Shown here one piece after another: positions 35,560 to 44,218 of a stretch of 64,000 bases of DNA. Within the stretch, counting starts at the first letter, position 1. The number at the start of each line of letters is the position of its first letter. A program made the translations under genes and the position numbers. The notes under the pieces are model-generated. The model saw only the letters and a list, made by a program, of their open reading frames with translations. It had not been told where the DNA came from and did no database searches. The stretch is from Acerihabitans sp047324305 (GTDB taxonomy: Bacteria; Pseudomonadota; Gammaproteobacteria; Enterobacterales; Enterobacteriaceae), in the NCBI RefSeq assembly GCF_047324305.1, contig NZ_CP178740.1, positions 3,720,001 through 3,784,000 of the forward strand, written 5' to 3'.

Positions 35560-37677
35560 ATGAACGCACTCTTTGCCAGTACGGCACAAGGTTTAGAAGA
35601 ACTGTTAAAAAGCGAGCTGGAAGCACTGGGTGCGCTCGACTGTAAAATAGCCCTGGGCGGGGTGCACTTTCACGGCGACGATCGGCTGCTGTACCAAAGC
35701 CTGCTCTGGAGCCGCCTGGCTTCGCGCATCCTGCTGCCGCTGACCGATTTTGACGTTTTCAGCGATGATGACCTCTATCAAGGGGTGCGGGGTATCGACT
35801 GGCCGGCGATTTTTTCGGTGGATAAGTCCTTTGTCGTGCATTTCAGCGGCACCAATGAGGCTATCCGCAACAGCCAGTACGGCACTCTGCGGGTAAAAGA
35901 CGCCATCGTCGACAGTTTCGCCGATGCCCTGGACCAGCGTCCGGACGTGGCCAAACAGCAGCCGGATATCCGCGTGCAGGTGTTTTTGCACCGCGACCAT
36001 GCCATGGTATCGCTGGACCTGAGCGGCGGCGGGCTGCACCAGCGCGGCTACCGCGACGGCGCGGGCCAGGCGCCGCTCAAGGAAAACCTGGCGGCCGCCA
36101 TCGTGCTGCGCTCCGGCTGGCAGGCGGGCACGCCGCTGCTGGACCCAATGTGCGGCTCCGGCACCCTGCTGATCGAAGCGGCGCTGATGGCGGCGGATCG
36201 TGCGCCCGGCCTGCTGCGTCAGCAATGGGGCTTTTACGGCTGGCGCGGCCATAACGAATCCCTGTGGCAGGAAGTGCTGGACGCGGCGCGCGCGCGCGCC
36301 GCGGCGGGGGCCGGCGCCGCTTCACGCTTTTTTGGCTCCGACAACGATGCGCGCGTGCTGGAAAAAGCGCGCGCCAATGCCCGTCACGCAGGCATCGCCG
36401 ATCTGATCACCTTCTCGGTTAATGATGTGGCTAATCTGGCCAACCCGCAGCCTGACGGCCCGACCGGCACGGTGATCAGCAATCCGCCCTATGGCGAGCG
36501 GCTGGAAAGCGAGCCGGCGCTGATCGCGTTGTATAATCTGCTCGGGCGCATCATGAAAAGCCGGTTCGGCGGCTGGCGGCTGTCGCTGTTCAGCGCGTCG
36601 CCGGTATTGTTAAGCGCGCTGCAATTACGCGCGGAGCGTTCGTTTAAAGCAAAAAACGGCCCGCTGGACTGCGAGCAGAAAAACTACCTGCTGGCCGAGA
36701 CGCCGAACGTGGCGGTAGCCCGCGACATCGCGCCCGATTTCGCCAACCGGCTGCGTAAAAATATCCGCGGCCTGGAAAAATGGGCCGCCAAGCAGCATCT
36801 GGATTGTTATCGTCTTTATGACGCCGATTTGCCCGAATATAACGTCGCCATCGATCGCTACAGTTCATGGGTGGTGATCCAGGAGTATGTGGCGCCAAAA
36901 ACCATTGAGCCGGAAAAAGCGCGCCAGCGACTCTACGACGCCATCTCGGCGACCCTGTCGGTGCTGGATATCCCCGCCAGCCAACTGGTGGTGAAGGCCC
37001 GCGAGCGGCAAAAAGGCAAAAGCCAGTACGAGAAGCTGGCGCAGAAGGGCGAATTTCTGCTGGTGGACGAATATGACGCCAAACTCTGGGTCAACCTGAC
37101 CGATTATCTGGATACCGGTCTGTTCCTCGATCATCGCATCGCGCGTAAAATGCTGGGCGAGATGAGCCGCGGCAAGGATTTCCTCAACTTGTTCGCTTAT
37201 ACCGGCAGCGCCAGCGTGCATGCGGGCATCGGCGGCGCGCGCAGCACCACCTCGGTGGATATGTCGCGCACTTATCTGGAATGGGCGGAAAAAAACCTGC
37301 GCAGCAATGGGCTGGTCGGCAAGCAGCATCGCCTGATCCAGGCTGATTGCCTGTCCTGGCTTGAACTGTCGCAGGAAACCTTCGATCTGATTTTTATCGA
37401 TCCCCCCACGTTCTCCAATTCAAAACGCATGTCTGAAAGCTTCGACGTGCAACGGGATCACCTGGTGCTGATGAAAGATCTGAAAAGATTGTTACGCCCG
37501 GGCGGCACCATGATGTTCTCCAATAATAAACGCGGTTTCCAATTGGATGCCGAAGGATTACAGGCCCTCGGCCTGAAGGCGCGGTCCATCACCGAGCAAA
37601 CACGCTCCCAGGACTTCGCCCGTAATCGCCATATTCACAACAGCTGGCTGATAAGCCATGCCGATCAGGATCAATAA
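35560..37677 (+). CDS. rlmL: 23S rRNA m2G2445/m7G2069 methyltransferase (bifunctional)
   Basis: Fusion of RlmL (m2G2445) and RlmK (m7G2069) methyltransferases (rlmKL, ycbY). The 705-residue protein has an N-terminal THUMP domain, a first SAM domain with LLDPMCGSGTLLIEAAL and catalytic SNPPYGERL, and a second with FLNLFAYTGSASVHAG and IDPPTFSNSKRM. Start MNALFASTAQGLEELLKSEL matches E. coli; the earlier ATG at 35542 lacks similarity. uup begins six bases after it. Confidence 0.96.
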   Translation: MNALFASTAQGLEELLKSELEALGALDCKIALGGVHFHGDDRLLYQSLLWSRLASRILLPLTDFDVFSDDDLYQGVRGIDWPAIFSVDKSFVVHFSGTNEAIRNSQYGTLRVKDAIVDSFADALDQRPDVAKQQPDIRVQVFLHRDHAMVSLDLSGGGLHQRGYRDGAGQAPLKENLAAAIVLRSGWQAGTPLLDPMCGSGTLLIEAALMAADRAPGLLRQQWGFYGWRGHNESLWQEVLDAARARAAAGAGAASRFFGSDNDARVLEKARANARHAGIADLITFSVNDVANLANPQPDGPTGTVISNPPYGERLESEPALIALYNLLGRIMKSRFGGWRLSLFSASPVLLSALQLRAERSFKAKNGPLDCEQKNYLLAETPNVAVARDIAPDFANRLRKNIRGLEKWAAKQHLDCYRLYDADLPEYNVAIDRYSSWVVIQEYVAPKTIEPEKARQRLYDAISATLSVLDIPASQLVVKARERQKGKSQYEKLAQKGEFLLVDEYDAKLWVNLTDYLDTGLFLDHRIARKMLGEMSRGKDFLNLFAYTGSASVHAGIGGARSTTSVDMSRTYLEWAEKNLRSNGLVGKQHRLIQADCLSWLELSQETFDLIFIDPPTFSNSKRMSESFDVQRDHLVLMKDLKRLLRPGGTMMFSNNKRGFQLDAEGLQALGLKARSITEQTRSQDFARNRHIHNSWLISHADQDQ

Positions 37678-37682
37678 ACGCC

Positions 37683-39602
37683 ATGTCATTAATCAGCCTT
37701 TCCGGCGCCTGGCTATCGTTCAGCGATGCGCCGTTGCTGGATAATACCGAGCTTCATATAGAACGTAACGAACGCGTCTGCCTGGTCGGGCGCAACGGGG
37801 CGGGCAAATCCACCCTGATGAAAATCCTCAGCAAAGAAGTGCCGCTGGACGACGGGCAACTGATTTTCGAGCAGGATACCATCGTTGCCCGCCTGCAGCA
37901 GGATCCCCCGCGCAACGTGAGCGGCAGCGTCTATGATTTCGTCGCCGAGGGCGTGCAGGAACAGGCGCAAACGCTGAAGGCCTACCATGCCGTTTCCCAT
38001 CTGGTGGAACAGGATCCCAGCGATAAAAACCTGATGGAAATGGGCCGTCTGCAGGAGATCCTTGACCACCAGAATTTATGGCATCTGGAAAAACGCATCA
38101 ACGAAGTGCTGGACCAGCTGGGCCTGACCGCCGATACCGAGCTGTCGGCCCTCTCGGGCGGCTGGCTGCGTAAAGCGGCGCTCGGCCGCGCCCTGGTCTG
38201 CGAGCCCCAGGTCTTGCTGCTGGATGAACCGACCAACCATCTGGATATTGAAACCATCGACTGGCTGGAAACCTTCCTGAAAAGTTTCCCCGGCAGCATT
38301 ATTTTCATTTCCCATGACCGTTCGTTTATCCGCAATATGGCGACGCGCATTGTCGATCTGGATCGCGGCAAGCTGGTGTCCTGGCCAGGCAATTACGACA
38401 AATACCTTGAAGGCAAGGAAGAAGAGCTGCGGGTACAGGAACTGCAAAACGCCGAGTTTGACAAGAAACTGGCGCAGGAAGAAGTGTGGATCCGCCAGGG
38501 CATCAAGGCCAGGCGCACCCGTAACGAGGGCCGCGTGCGCGCGTTAAAGGCGCTGCGCAATGAAAGAAGCGAACGGCGCGAGGTTATCGGCAGCGCCAAG
38601 ATGCAGGTGGAGGAAGCCACCCGCTCGGGTAAAATCGTCTTTGAAATGGAAGACGTCAGCTATCGCCTAGCGGATAAAGTCTTGGTCAGCGGCTTCAGCG
38701 CCCAGGTACAGCGTGGCGATAAAATCGCCCTGATCGGCCCTAACGGCTGCGGCAAGACCACGCTGTTAAAACTGATGCTCGGCCAACTGCAGCCGGACAG
38801 CGGACGCATCCACTGCGGCACCAAGCTGGAAGTGGCTTATTTTGACCAGCATCGCGCCGAACTTGATCCCGAACGCACGGTCATGGACAACCTGGCCGAA
38901 GGTAAACAGGAAGTGATGGTCAACGGCCGTTCGCGCCATGTGCTGGGTTACCTGCAGGATTTCCTGTTTCACCCCAAGCGCGCCATGACGCCGGTAAAAG
39001 CCTTGTCCGGCGGCGAGCGCAACCGGCTGCTGCTGGCCAAATTGTTCCTCAATCCCAGTAACCTGCTGATTCTGGATGAACCGACCAATGACCTGGACGT
39101 CGAGACGCTGGAACTGCTGGAAGAGATGATCGACGGCTACCAGGGCACGGTGCTGCTGGTCAGCCATGACCGTCAGTTCGTGGACAACTCGGTGACCGAA
39201 TGCTGGATTTTTGAAGGGGAAGGTCAAATCAGCAGCTTTGTCGGCGGCTATTTCGACGCCCAGAACCAGCGCCGAAATATGCGCTCGCTGCGCGCCGCGC
39301 CCGCCCATGCCGAAAAAAATCGCGTCGCCGAGGCGCCAAAGCCGCTTAATGCGAAGCGCGCCCCCGCCAAATTGAGTTATAACCTACAGCGTGAGCTGGA
39401 CATGTTGCCGCAGGAGATTGAACGCCTGGAGCAGGAAATCAATGCCCTCCAGGCCGAAATGGCGGACGCGGATTTTTTCAGCCAGCCGCACGAAAAAACC
39501 CAGGCGGTGATTGCGCGCATGGCCGGCGCCGAACAGGCGCTGGAAACGGCCTTTGCCCGCTGGGAAGAGCTTGAAGCGTTAAAGAACGGACCAAAAGAGT
39601 GA
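37683..39602 (+). CDS. uup: ABC-F family ATPase Uup
   Basis: Soluble tandem ATPase of the ABC-F family, linked to ribosome function and to control of transposon precise excision; it also binds branched DNA. The 639-residue protein has two nucleotide-binding domains, Walker A GRNGAGKST near 36 and GPNGCGKTT near 352, signatures LSGGWLRK and LSGGERNRLL, Walker B LLLDEPTNHLD and LILDEPTNDLD, and a C-terminal coiled-coil tail. It lies in the gene pair rlmL-uup. Confidence 0.95.
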   Translation: MSLISLSGAWLSFSDAPLLDNTELHIERNERVCLVGRNGAGKSTLMKILSKEVPLDDGQLIFEQDTIVARLQQDPPRNVSGSVYDFVAEGVQEQAQTLKAYHAVSHLVEQDPSDKNLMEMGRLQEILDHQNLWHLEKRINEVLDQLGLTADTELSALSGGWLRKAALGRALVCEPQVLLLDEPTNHLDIETIDWLETFLKSFPGSIIFISHDRSFIRNMATRIVDLDRGKLVSWPGNYDKYLEGKEEELRVQELQNAEFDKKLAQEEVWIRQGIKARRTRNEGRVRALKALRNERSERREVIGSAKMQVEEATRSGKIVFEMEDVSYRLADKVLVSGFSAQVQRGDKIALIGPNGCGKTTLLKLMLGQLQPDSGRIHCGTKLEVAYFDQHRAELDPERTVMDNLAEGKQEVMVNGRSRHVLGYLQDFLFHPKRAMTPVKALSGGERNRLLLAKLFLNPSNLLILDEPTNDLDVETLELLEEMIDGYQGTVLLVSHDRQFVDNSVTECWIFEGEGQISSFVGGYFDAQNQRRNMRSLRAAPAHAEKNRVAEAPKPLNAKRAPAKLSYNLQRELDMLPQEIERLEQEINALQAEMADADFFSQPHEKTQAVIARMAGAEQALETAFARWEELEALKNGPKE

Positions 39603-39675
39603 CATGAACCCGATCGGGAACGGTGGGAATCCCGATCGGGCCGCCAAACGGCATCGGTGCTATGAGGAGAAATGC

Positions 39676-40947
39676 ATGTGTTCTGCCGTCCATCACCCTA
39701 AGTACGTGCTTTGTCCGCATTGCGATCTCCTGGTGGCCCTGCCGGAATTGACCGACGGCCAGAAAGGCGTCTGTCCCCGCTGCGGCAATACCCTGATAAG
39801 CCGCTGGTCCAACCCGCGCCTCCAGCCGGTGATGTTTGCCATCAGCGCGCTGATAATGCTGGTGCTGGCCAATTTATTTCCTTTCGTCAATATGAAGGTG
39901 TCGGGCATCGGACGCCAGATTACCCTGCCGCAAATCCCCGGGATCATGGTGGCGGATCATTTCGCCAGCCTGGCCAGCCTGTTCCTGTTGTTTGTCCAGC
40001 TCATCCCCGCGGTATGCATGGTCGCCATCATCCTCCTATGCCTTGGGTTTCCCCTGTCGTTTCGTCTGAAGGCTTTCCTGGCCAAGTCGCTGTTCGCCCT
40101 GCGCGCCTGGGGCATGGCGGAAATTTTTCTGGCGGGCGTGCTGGTCAGTTTTGTCAAGCTGATGGCCTACGGCGATATCGGCGTAGGCATCAGCTTTCTG
40201 CCGTTTTGCCTGTTCTGCCTGCTGCAGCAGCGGGCATTCCAATGCATCGATCAGCGTTGGCTATGGGATAACATCATGCCGGCGGTGTCGCCGGTGACCA
40301 GGGTGCGCCCGGGGGTCGGCGGCCTGGCGCAGGGGATCCGCGCGTGCAGCTGCTGCACCCTGATCCTGCCCGCCGGACAGCGTACCTGCCCGCGCTGCCG
40401 TACCCGTGAGCACGCCAGGCGGCATAACAGCCTGCAGTGGACCATGGCGCTGCTGGTGACCTCCATCATGCTGTATATCCCGGCCAATATCCTGCCGATC
40501 ATGATAACCGAAGGCTTGGGCAGCAAACTTAACTCGACGATTATCGCCGGGGTGATCATCTTGTGGGATGACGGTTCCTATCCGGTGGCGATGGTGATTT
40601 TTATCGCCAGTATCATGGTGCCGACCCTGAAAATGATCGCCCTGGCCTGGCTGTGCTGGGATGCGCGCGCGGACAGAGGCCGGCGCGACAGCGAGCGGAT
40701 GCATTTTCTCTATGAAATCGTCGAATTTGTCGGCCGCTGGTCGATGATTGATGTCTTTGTGATCGCGGTGCTGTCCGGGCTGGTGAGGATGGGGCAGTTA
40801 ATGAGTATTACACCGGGCATCGGCGCGGTGTTATTTGCCATGGTGGTGATGATAACCATGTTTGCCGCGCAGATGTTCGACCCGCGTCTTATCTGGGATC
40901 GGACCGAAAGTAAAAACCAAAAGGAGTCTTCCGTTGACGGACAATAA
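39676..40947 (+). CDS. pqiA: Intermembrane transport protein PqiA
   Basis: Inner-membrane component of the Pqi phospholipid transport system, paraquat-inducible through SoxRS in E. coli. The 423-residue protein (417 in E. coli) has two PqiA modules, each with a zinc-ribbon-like pair of CxxC motifs (CPHC/CPRC at the N-terminus; CSCC/CPRC in the middle) and several membrane helices. The start follows GAGGAGA; an in-frame ORF from 39604 adds unrelated residues. The end overlaps the pqiB start by 14 bases. Confidence 0.93.
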   Translation: MCSAVHHPKYVLCPHCDLLVALPELTDGQKGVCPRCGNTLISRWSNPRLQPVMFAISALIMLVLANLFPFVNMKVSGIGRQITLPQIPGIMVADHFASLASLFLLFVQLIPAVCMVAIILLCLGFPLSFRLKAFLAKSLFALRAWGMAEIFLAGVLVSFVKLMAYGDIGVGISFLPFCLFCLLQQRAFQCIDQRWLWDNIMPAVSPVTRVRPGVGGLAQGIRACSCCTLILPAGQRTCPRCRTREHARRHNSLQWTMALLVTSIMLYIPANILPIMITEGLGSKLNSTIIAGVIILWDDGSYPVAMVIFIASIMVPTLKMIALAWLCWDARADRGRRDSERMHFLYEIVEFVGRWSMIDVFVIAVLSGLVRMGQLMSITPGIGAVLFAMVVMITMFAAQMFDPRLIWDRTESKNQKESSVDGQ

Positions 40948-42343
40948 GTACGACGTCGCCCAGGTGGAGAAAATCAAGCGCTGGTCGCCGGTATGGATCA
41001 TTCCGATCGTGACAGTGTTGATAGGCGCGTGGATCCTCTATTACCACTTCAGTCACCAGGGTAAGGTCATTACCCTGACCACCACCAGCGCGGAAGGTAT
41101 CGAGGCCGGCAAAACCGCCATTAAAAGCCGCAGCGTCGACGTCGGCATGGTGGAAAGCGTGGTGCTAAGCGATAACCTGCAGCAGGTGGAAATCAAAGCC
41201 CGCATCAATAACGGCATGGAAAAGCTGTTGCGCCGCGATTCCGCGTTCTGGGTCGTCAAGCCACAGATTGGCCGCGAGGGAATCTCCGGCCTGGGAACCC
41301 TGTTGTCCGGGGCCTATATCCAGCTGCAGCCCGGCGCCAACGCCGAGGACGCCGACACCTTTAATCTGCTTGACTCGCCGCCGCTGGCCTCGCCGGATGC
41401 CAAGGGTATTCGCGTCGAGCTCGACAGCGACCAGTCCGGGCAGCTCAATGCCGGCGATCCGGTGCTGTTCCGCGGCTTCAGGGTCGGCACGGTACAAACC
41501 AGCTACTTCGATCCGCAACAGCGCAAAATGCGCTACCAGCTGTTTATCAGCGCGCCCTACGACAGCCTGGTAACCACCAATGTGCGTTTCTGGAAAGACA
41601 GCGGCGTGGCTTTTGATATGTCCGCCCAGGGAATGCGGGTGGAGATGGGGTCGCTGACCACCCTGTTCAGCGGCGGCGTGAGTTTTGACGTACCCACCGG
41701 CTGGGATCTGGGCGATCGCGCGACTGAACACCAGTCCTTCCAGCTGTTTGATAATAAGAACAGCATCTCGGATTCGCTGTATACGGTGCATAAGGATTAT
41801 CTGCTGTTCTTCAATGATTCCGTCCGCGGCCTGCAGCCTGGCGCGCCGGTCGAGTTTCGCGGCATCCGCCTGGGCACCGTCGCCCAGGTGCCGTTCCTTG
41901 AGACGGCGATCAAGCAGGCTATCGATGATAATTACCAGATACCGGTGCTGATCCGCATTGAACCAGACCGCCTGGCCGGCAAACTGGGCGACAAATTTGA
42001 TATTAATTCCCGCATCAAGGAAGCCGGCGAGCACGGGCTGCGCGCCTCGTTAAAAAGCGCCAGCCTGCTGACCGGCTCGCTGTTCGTCGATCTTGATTTT
42101 TATCCGCAGGCCAAGCCCTGGGACGGCGAAAAAGTCGTTAACGGCTATCCGGTGCTGCCGACCACCAGCGGCGGCCTGGCGCAAATCCAGCAGAAGCTGA
42201 TGCTGACTCTTGATAAGATCAATAGCCTGCCGCTCAACCCGATGATTAATGAAGCCACCAGTACCCTGGCGCAAAGCCAGAGTACCCTGCGCGAGCTGCA
42301 AAAGACGCTGACATCGGTGAACCAGATTACCGGTAGCCAGTAG
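40934..42343 (+). CDS. pqiB: MCE protein PqiB, cut short by an in-frame amber codon
   Basis: Periplasm-spanning MCE-ring protein that forms a lipid tunnel between the membranes with PqiA and PqiC. It starts at TTG 40934, seven bases after AAGGAG, inside the end of pqiA. Residues near 18-40 form the membrane anchor (WSPVWIIPIVTVLIGAWIL) and three MCE repeats follow. At codon 470 the frame has TAG (42341-42343). The E. coli protein has Ser at the equivalent place, followed by MQQLP; TCG to TAG is one base change. The 469-aa product lacks the C-terminal part, probably much of the helical needle. Read through, it would span 546 codons, as in E. coli. Confidence 0.9.
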   Translation: MTDNKYDVAQVEKIKRWSPVWIIPIVTVLIGAWILYYHFSHQGKVITLTTTSAEGIEAGKTAIKSRSVDVGMVESVVLSDNLQQVEIKARINNGMEKLLRRDSAFWVVKPQIGREGISGLGTLLSGAYIQLQPGANAEDADTFNLLDSPPLASPDAKGIRVELDSDQSGQLNAGDPVLFRGFRVGTVQTSYFDPQQRKMRYQLFISAPYDSLVTTNVRFWKDSGVAFDMSAQGMRVEMGSLTTLFSGGVSFDVPTGWDLGDRATEHQSFQLFDNKNSISDSLYTVHKDYLLFFNDSVRGLQPGAPVEFRGIRLGTVAQVPFLETAIKQAIDDNYQIPVLIRIEPDRLAGKLGDKFDINSRIKEAGEHGLRASLKSASLLTGSLFVDLDFYPQAKPWDGEKVVNGYPVLPTTSGGLAQIQQKLMLTLDKINSLPLNPMINEATSTLAQSQSTLRELQKTLTSVNQITGSQ

Positions 42344-42574
42344 ATGCAGCAATTGCCGCAGGATATGCAGCGTACCTTGCGCGAACTGAACAGCAGCATG
42401 AGAGGGTTCCAGCCCGGTTCCCCGGCCTACAATAAAATGGTGGATAATATGCAACGACTCGATCAGGTTCTGCGGGAACTGCAGCCGGTATTGCGCACGC
42501 TGAACAACAAGAGCAACGCGCTGGTGTTCGAGGCCGATAGCGGCAAAGATCCGAAGCCGAAGAGGGCGAAATGA
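42344..42574 (+). pseudogene. pqiB: Detached C-terminal part of PqiB
   Basis: The same frame continues directly after the TAG with an ATG and 76 codons that align with the E. coli PqiB C-terminus (MQQLPQDMQRTLRELNSSM, AYNKMVDNMQRLDQVLREL, KDPKPKRAK). Conservation suggests recent loss, suppression or re-initiation at the adjacent ATG, although no Shine-Dalgarno precedes it. The helical heptad-like pattern fits a coiled-coil needle. It ends with the ATGA overlap with pqiC. Confidence 0.8.
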
Positions 42575-43143
42575 TGAGAAAAGGGATTCTGCTGGCGCTG
42601 GCGTTATTGCTGGCCGCCTGCGGCGGCAACAGCGACAAGCATTATTACCAACTGCCGGTCGCGGCCCAGGACAACGCCGGGCAGGGACTGCCGTCCGCCG
42701 GCGTCACGCGGCATATATGGCTCTCCCGGGTTAACGTGTCGGATTATCTGGCCGGCAGCGGCGTAGTCTACCAGCAAAGCGACGTGCGTTACGTCACCGC
42801 CAGCAATAACCTGTGGGCCAGTCCGTTGGAGCAGCAATTGCAGCAAACCATGATCGCCCATTTAAGCAATCGGCTTCCCGGCGTGCTGGTGTCCGCAAGC
42901 CAGGGGCAGGGAGATCAGGATACGCTGGAATTCAACGTCACCGGTTTTCACGGCCGTTACGACGGGCGGGCGGTTATTCAGGGCGAGTGGGTATTGACGC
43001 ATAATAGCCAGGTGACCCGCCACCCGTTCATCCTGACGCTGAAACAGGACCAGGACGGCTATGACGCCCTGGTCAGGACCTTGGCGCAGGGCTGGCAGCA
43101 AATCGGCCAGGAAGCGGCCGCACAAATTTCCCGGCTGCCTTAA
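42571..43143 (+). CDS. pqiC: Outer-membrane lipoprotein PqiC (YmbA)
   Basis: Outer-membrane lipoprotein partner of PqiB. The 190-residue precursor has a lipobox LLAAC at about residues 13-17 (mature end C-GGNSDKHYYQLPV), then DYLAGSGVVYQ, NNLWASPLEQQL and GRYDGRAVIQGEW, shared with E. coli PqiC. The ATG overlaps the end of the interrupted pqiB frame by 4 bases. Its translation may suffer if ribosomes stop at the upstream amber. Confidence 0.92.
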   Translation: MMRKGILLALALLLAACGGNSDKHYYQLPVAAQDNAGQGLPSAGVTRHIWLSRVNVSDYLAGSGVVYQQSDVRYVTASNNLWASPLEQQLQQTMIAHLSNRLPGVLVSASQGQGDQDTLEFNVTGFHGRYDGRAVIQGEWVLTHNSQVTRHPFILTLKQDQDGYDALVRTLAQGWQQIGQEAAAQISRLP

Positions 43144-43409
43144 TAACAAAACGTTCTAAAACCAAAACGCGCCTCGGCAGGTTAAGATTCCTTAACTCTC
43201 CAGGCGCGCAGTTCAGCCGGTTTTCAGTAGCTTAAGCTGCCTGTAACCGCCAACCTTTTAGGCAAAATGTGCCCATTATGCATTTTTGGTATGACGCTTT
43301 TGTGAAATGCTGCGTTGATTTCTTACTCTTTTATCGCTAAAGATAAAGGGTAATTGCAGAAATGTGATTACCGTTTTCTTTCCACCAAACAAGATGAGGG
43401 AAACACGGC

Positions 43410-43577
43410 ATGAAGAGACAAAAACGAGATCGCCTTGAACGCGCACATTCACGTGGTTATCAAGCGGGATTATCCGGACGCTCAAGTGAGATATGTCCTT
43501 TTCAGTCCCTGGATGCACGGTCTCACTGGTTGGGAGGTTGGCGAAAAGCCATGGAGGACAGGTCGGTGACGTTGTAA
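43410..43577 (+). CDS. rmf: Ribosome modulation factor
   Basis: Converts 70S ribosomes to inactive 100S dimers in stationary phase. The 55-residue protein MKRQKRDRLE...RSVTL aligns with E. coli Rmf, including RAHSRGYQAG and HWLGGWRKAMEDR; it is basic and the same length. GAGGG precedes the ATG by nine bases. It lies 266 bases after pqiC, with a possible hairpin (43170-43210) but no other gene in that gap. Confidence 0.95.
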   Translation: MKRQKRDRLERAHSRGYQAGLSGRSSEICPFQSLDARSHWLGGWRKAMEDRSVTL

Positions 43578-43600
43578 GCCACTTGTCAGCAAAGGAATTG

Positions 43601-43622
43601 ACCTCCGCTTTCGCGGAGGTTT
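43601..43622 (+). terminator. Probable terminator between rmf and fabA
   Basis: ACCTCCGC-TTTC-GCGGAGGT, an 8-bp stem with a tetraloop, 23 bases after rmf, followed by TTCATATCC. The T-tract is short; it may serve both converging genes. Confidence 0.65.
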
Positions 43623-43635
43623 CATATCCAGGCGC

Positions 43636-44154
43636 TTAGAATGCGCCGGTATCTTTAAACAGACCGACTTTCAAATCGCTTGCGGTGTATATAACCTGAC
43701 CATCGCACAGCAGCTCGCCATCCGCAAGACCCATCACCAGGCGACGGTTCACTACCCGACGGAAATGAATACGATAAGTGACCCGCTTAGCGCTGGGCAG
43801 CACCTGGCCGGTAAATTTCACTTCGCCCACGCCTAAGGCGCGGCCTTTGCCTTCACCGCCCAGCCAGCCGAGGTAAAATCCCACCAACTGCCACATGGCG
43901 TCGAGCCCCAGGCAGCCGGGCATCACCGGGTCGCCGATAAAATGGCAACCGAAGAACCACATATCGGGATGGATATCCAATTCTGCTTCGACGTAACCTT
44001 TATTATGGCTGCCGCCGTCTTCGGTCATTTTAACCACGCGGTCCATCATCAGCATGTTTCCCGCGGGAAGCGGCGGGCCTTCTTTACCGAATAATTCCCC
44101 GCGGCTACAGGCAAGCAGGTCTTCTTTTGTATATGAGTCGCGTTTATCTACCAT
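43636..44154 (-). CDS. fabA: Beta-hydroxydecanoyl-ACP dehydratase/isomerase
   Basis: Introduces the cis double bond at the C10 stage of unsaturated fatty acid synthesis. The 172-residue protein equals E. coli FabA, with the catalytic His and Asp in WFFGCHFIGDPVMPGCLGLD and the conserved LGWLGGEGKGRALGVGEVKF. The start MVDKRDSYTKEDLL is chosen over an upstream TTG at 44163. It follows lonH on the same strand after 64 bases. Confidence 0.97.
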   Translation of the reverse strand: MVDKRDSYTKEDLLACSRGELFGKEGPPLPAGNMLMMDRVVKMTEDGGSHNKGYVEAELDIHPDMWFFGCHFIGDPVMPGCLGLDAMWQLVGFYLGWLGGEGKGRALGVGEVKFTGQVLPSAKRVTYRIHFRRVVNRRLVMGLADGELLCDGQVIYTASDLKVGLFKDTGAF

Positions 44155-44218
44155 GTTATCCAAACCTTTATTAATGAATCACGCACATTAACCAACATCC
44201 TTACCCGGGACAAGTCCA

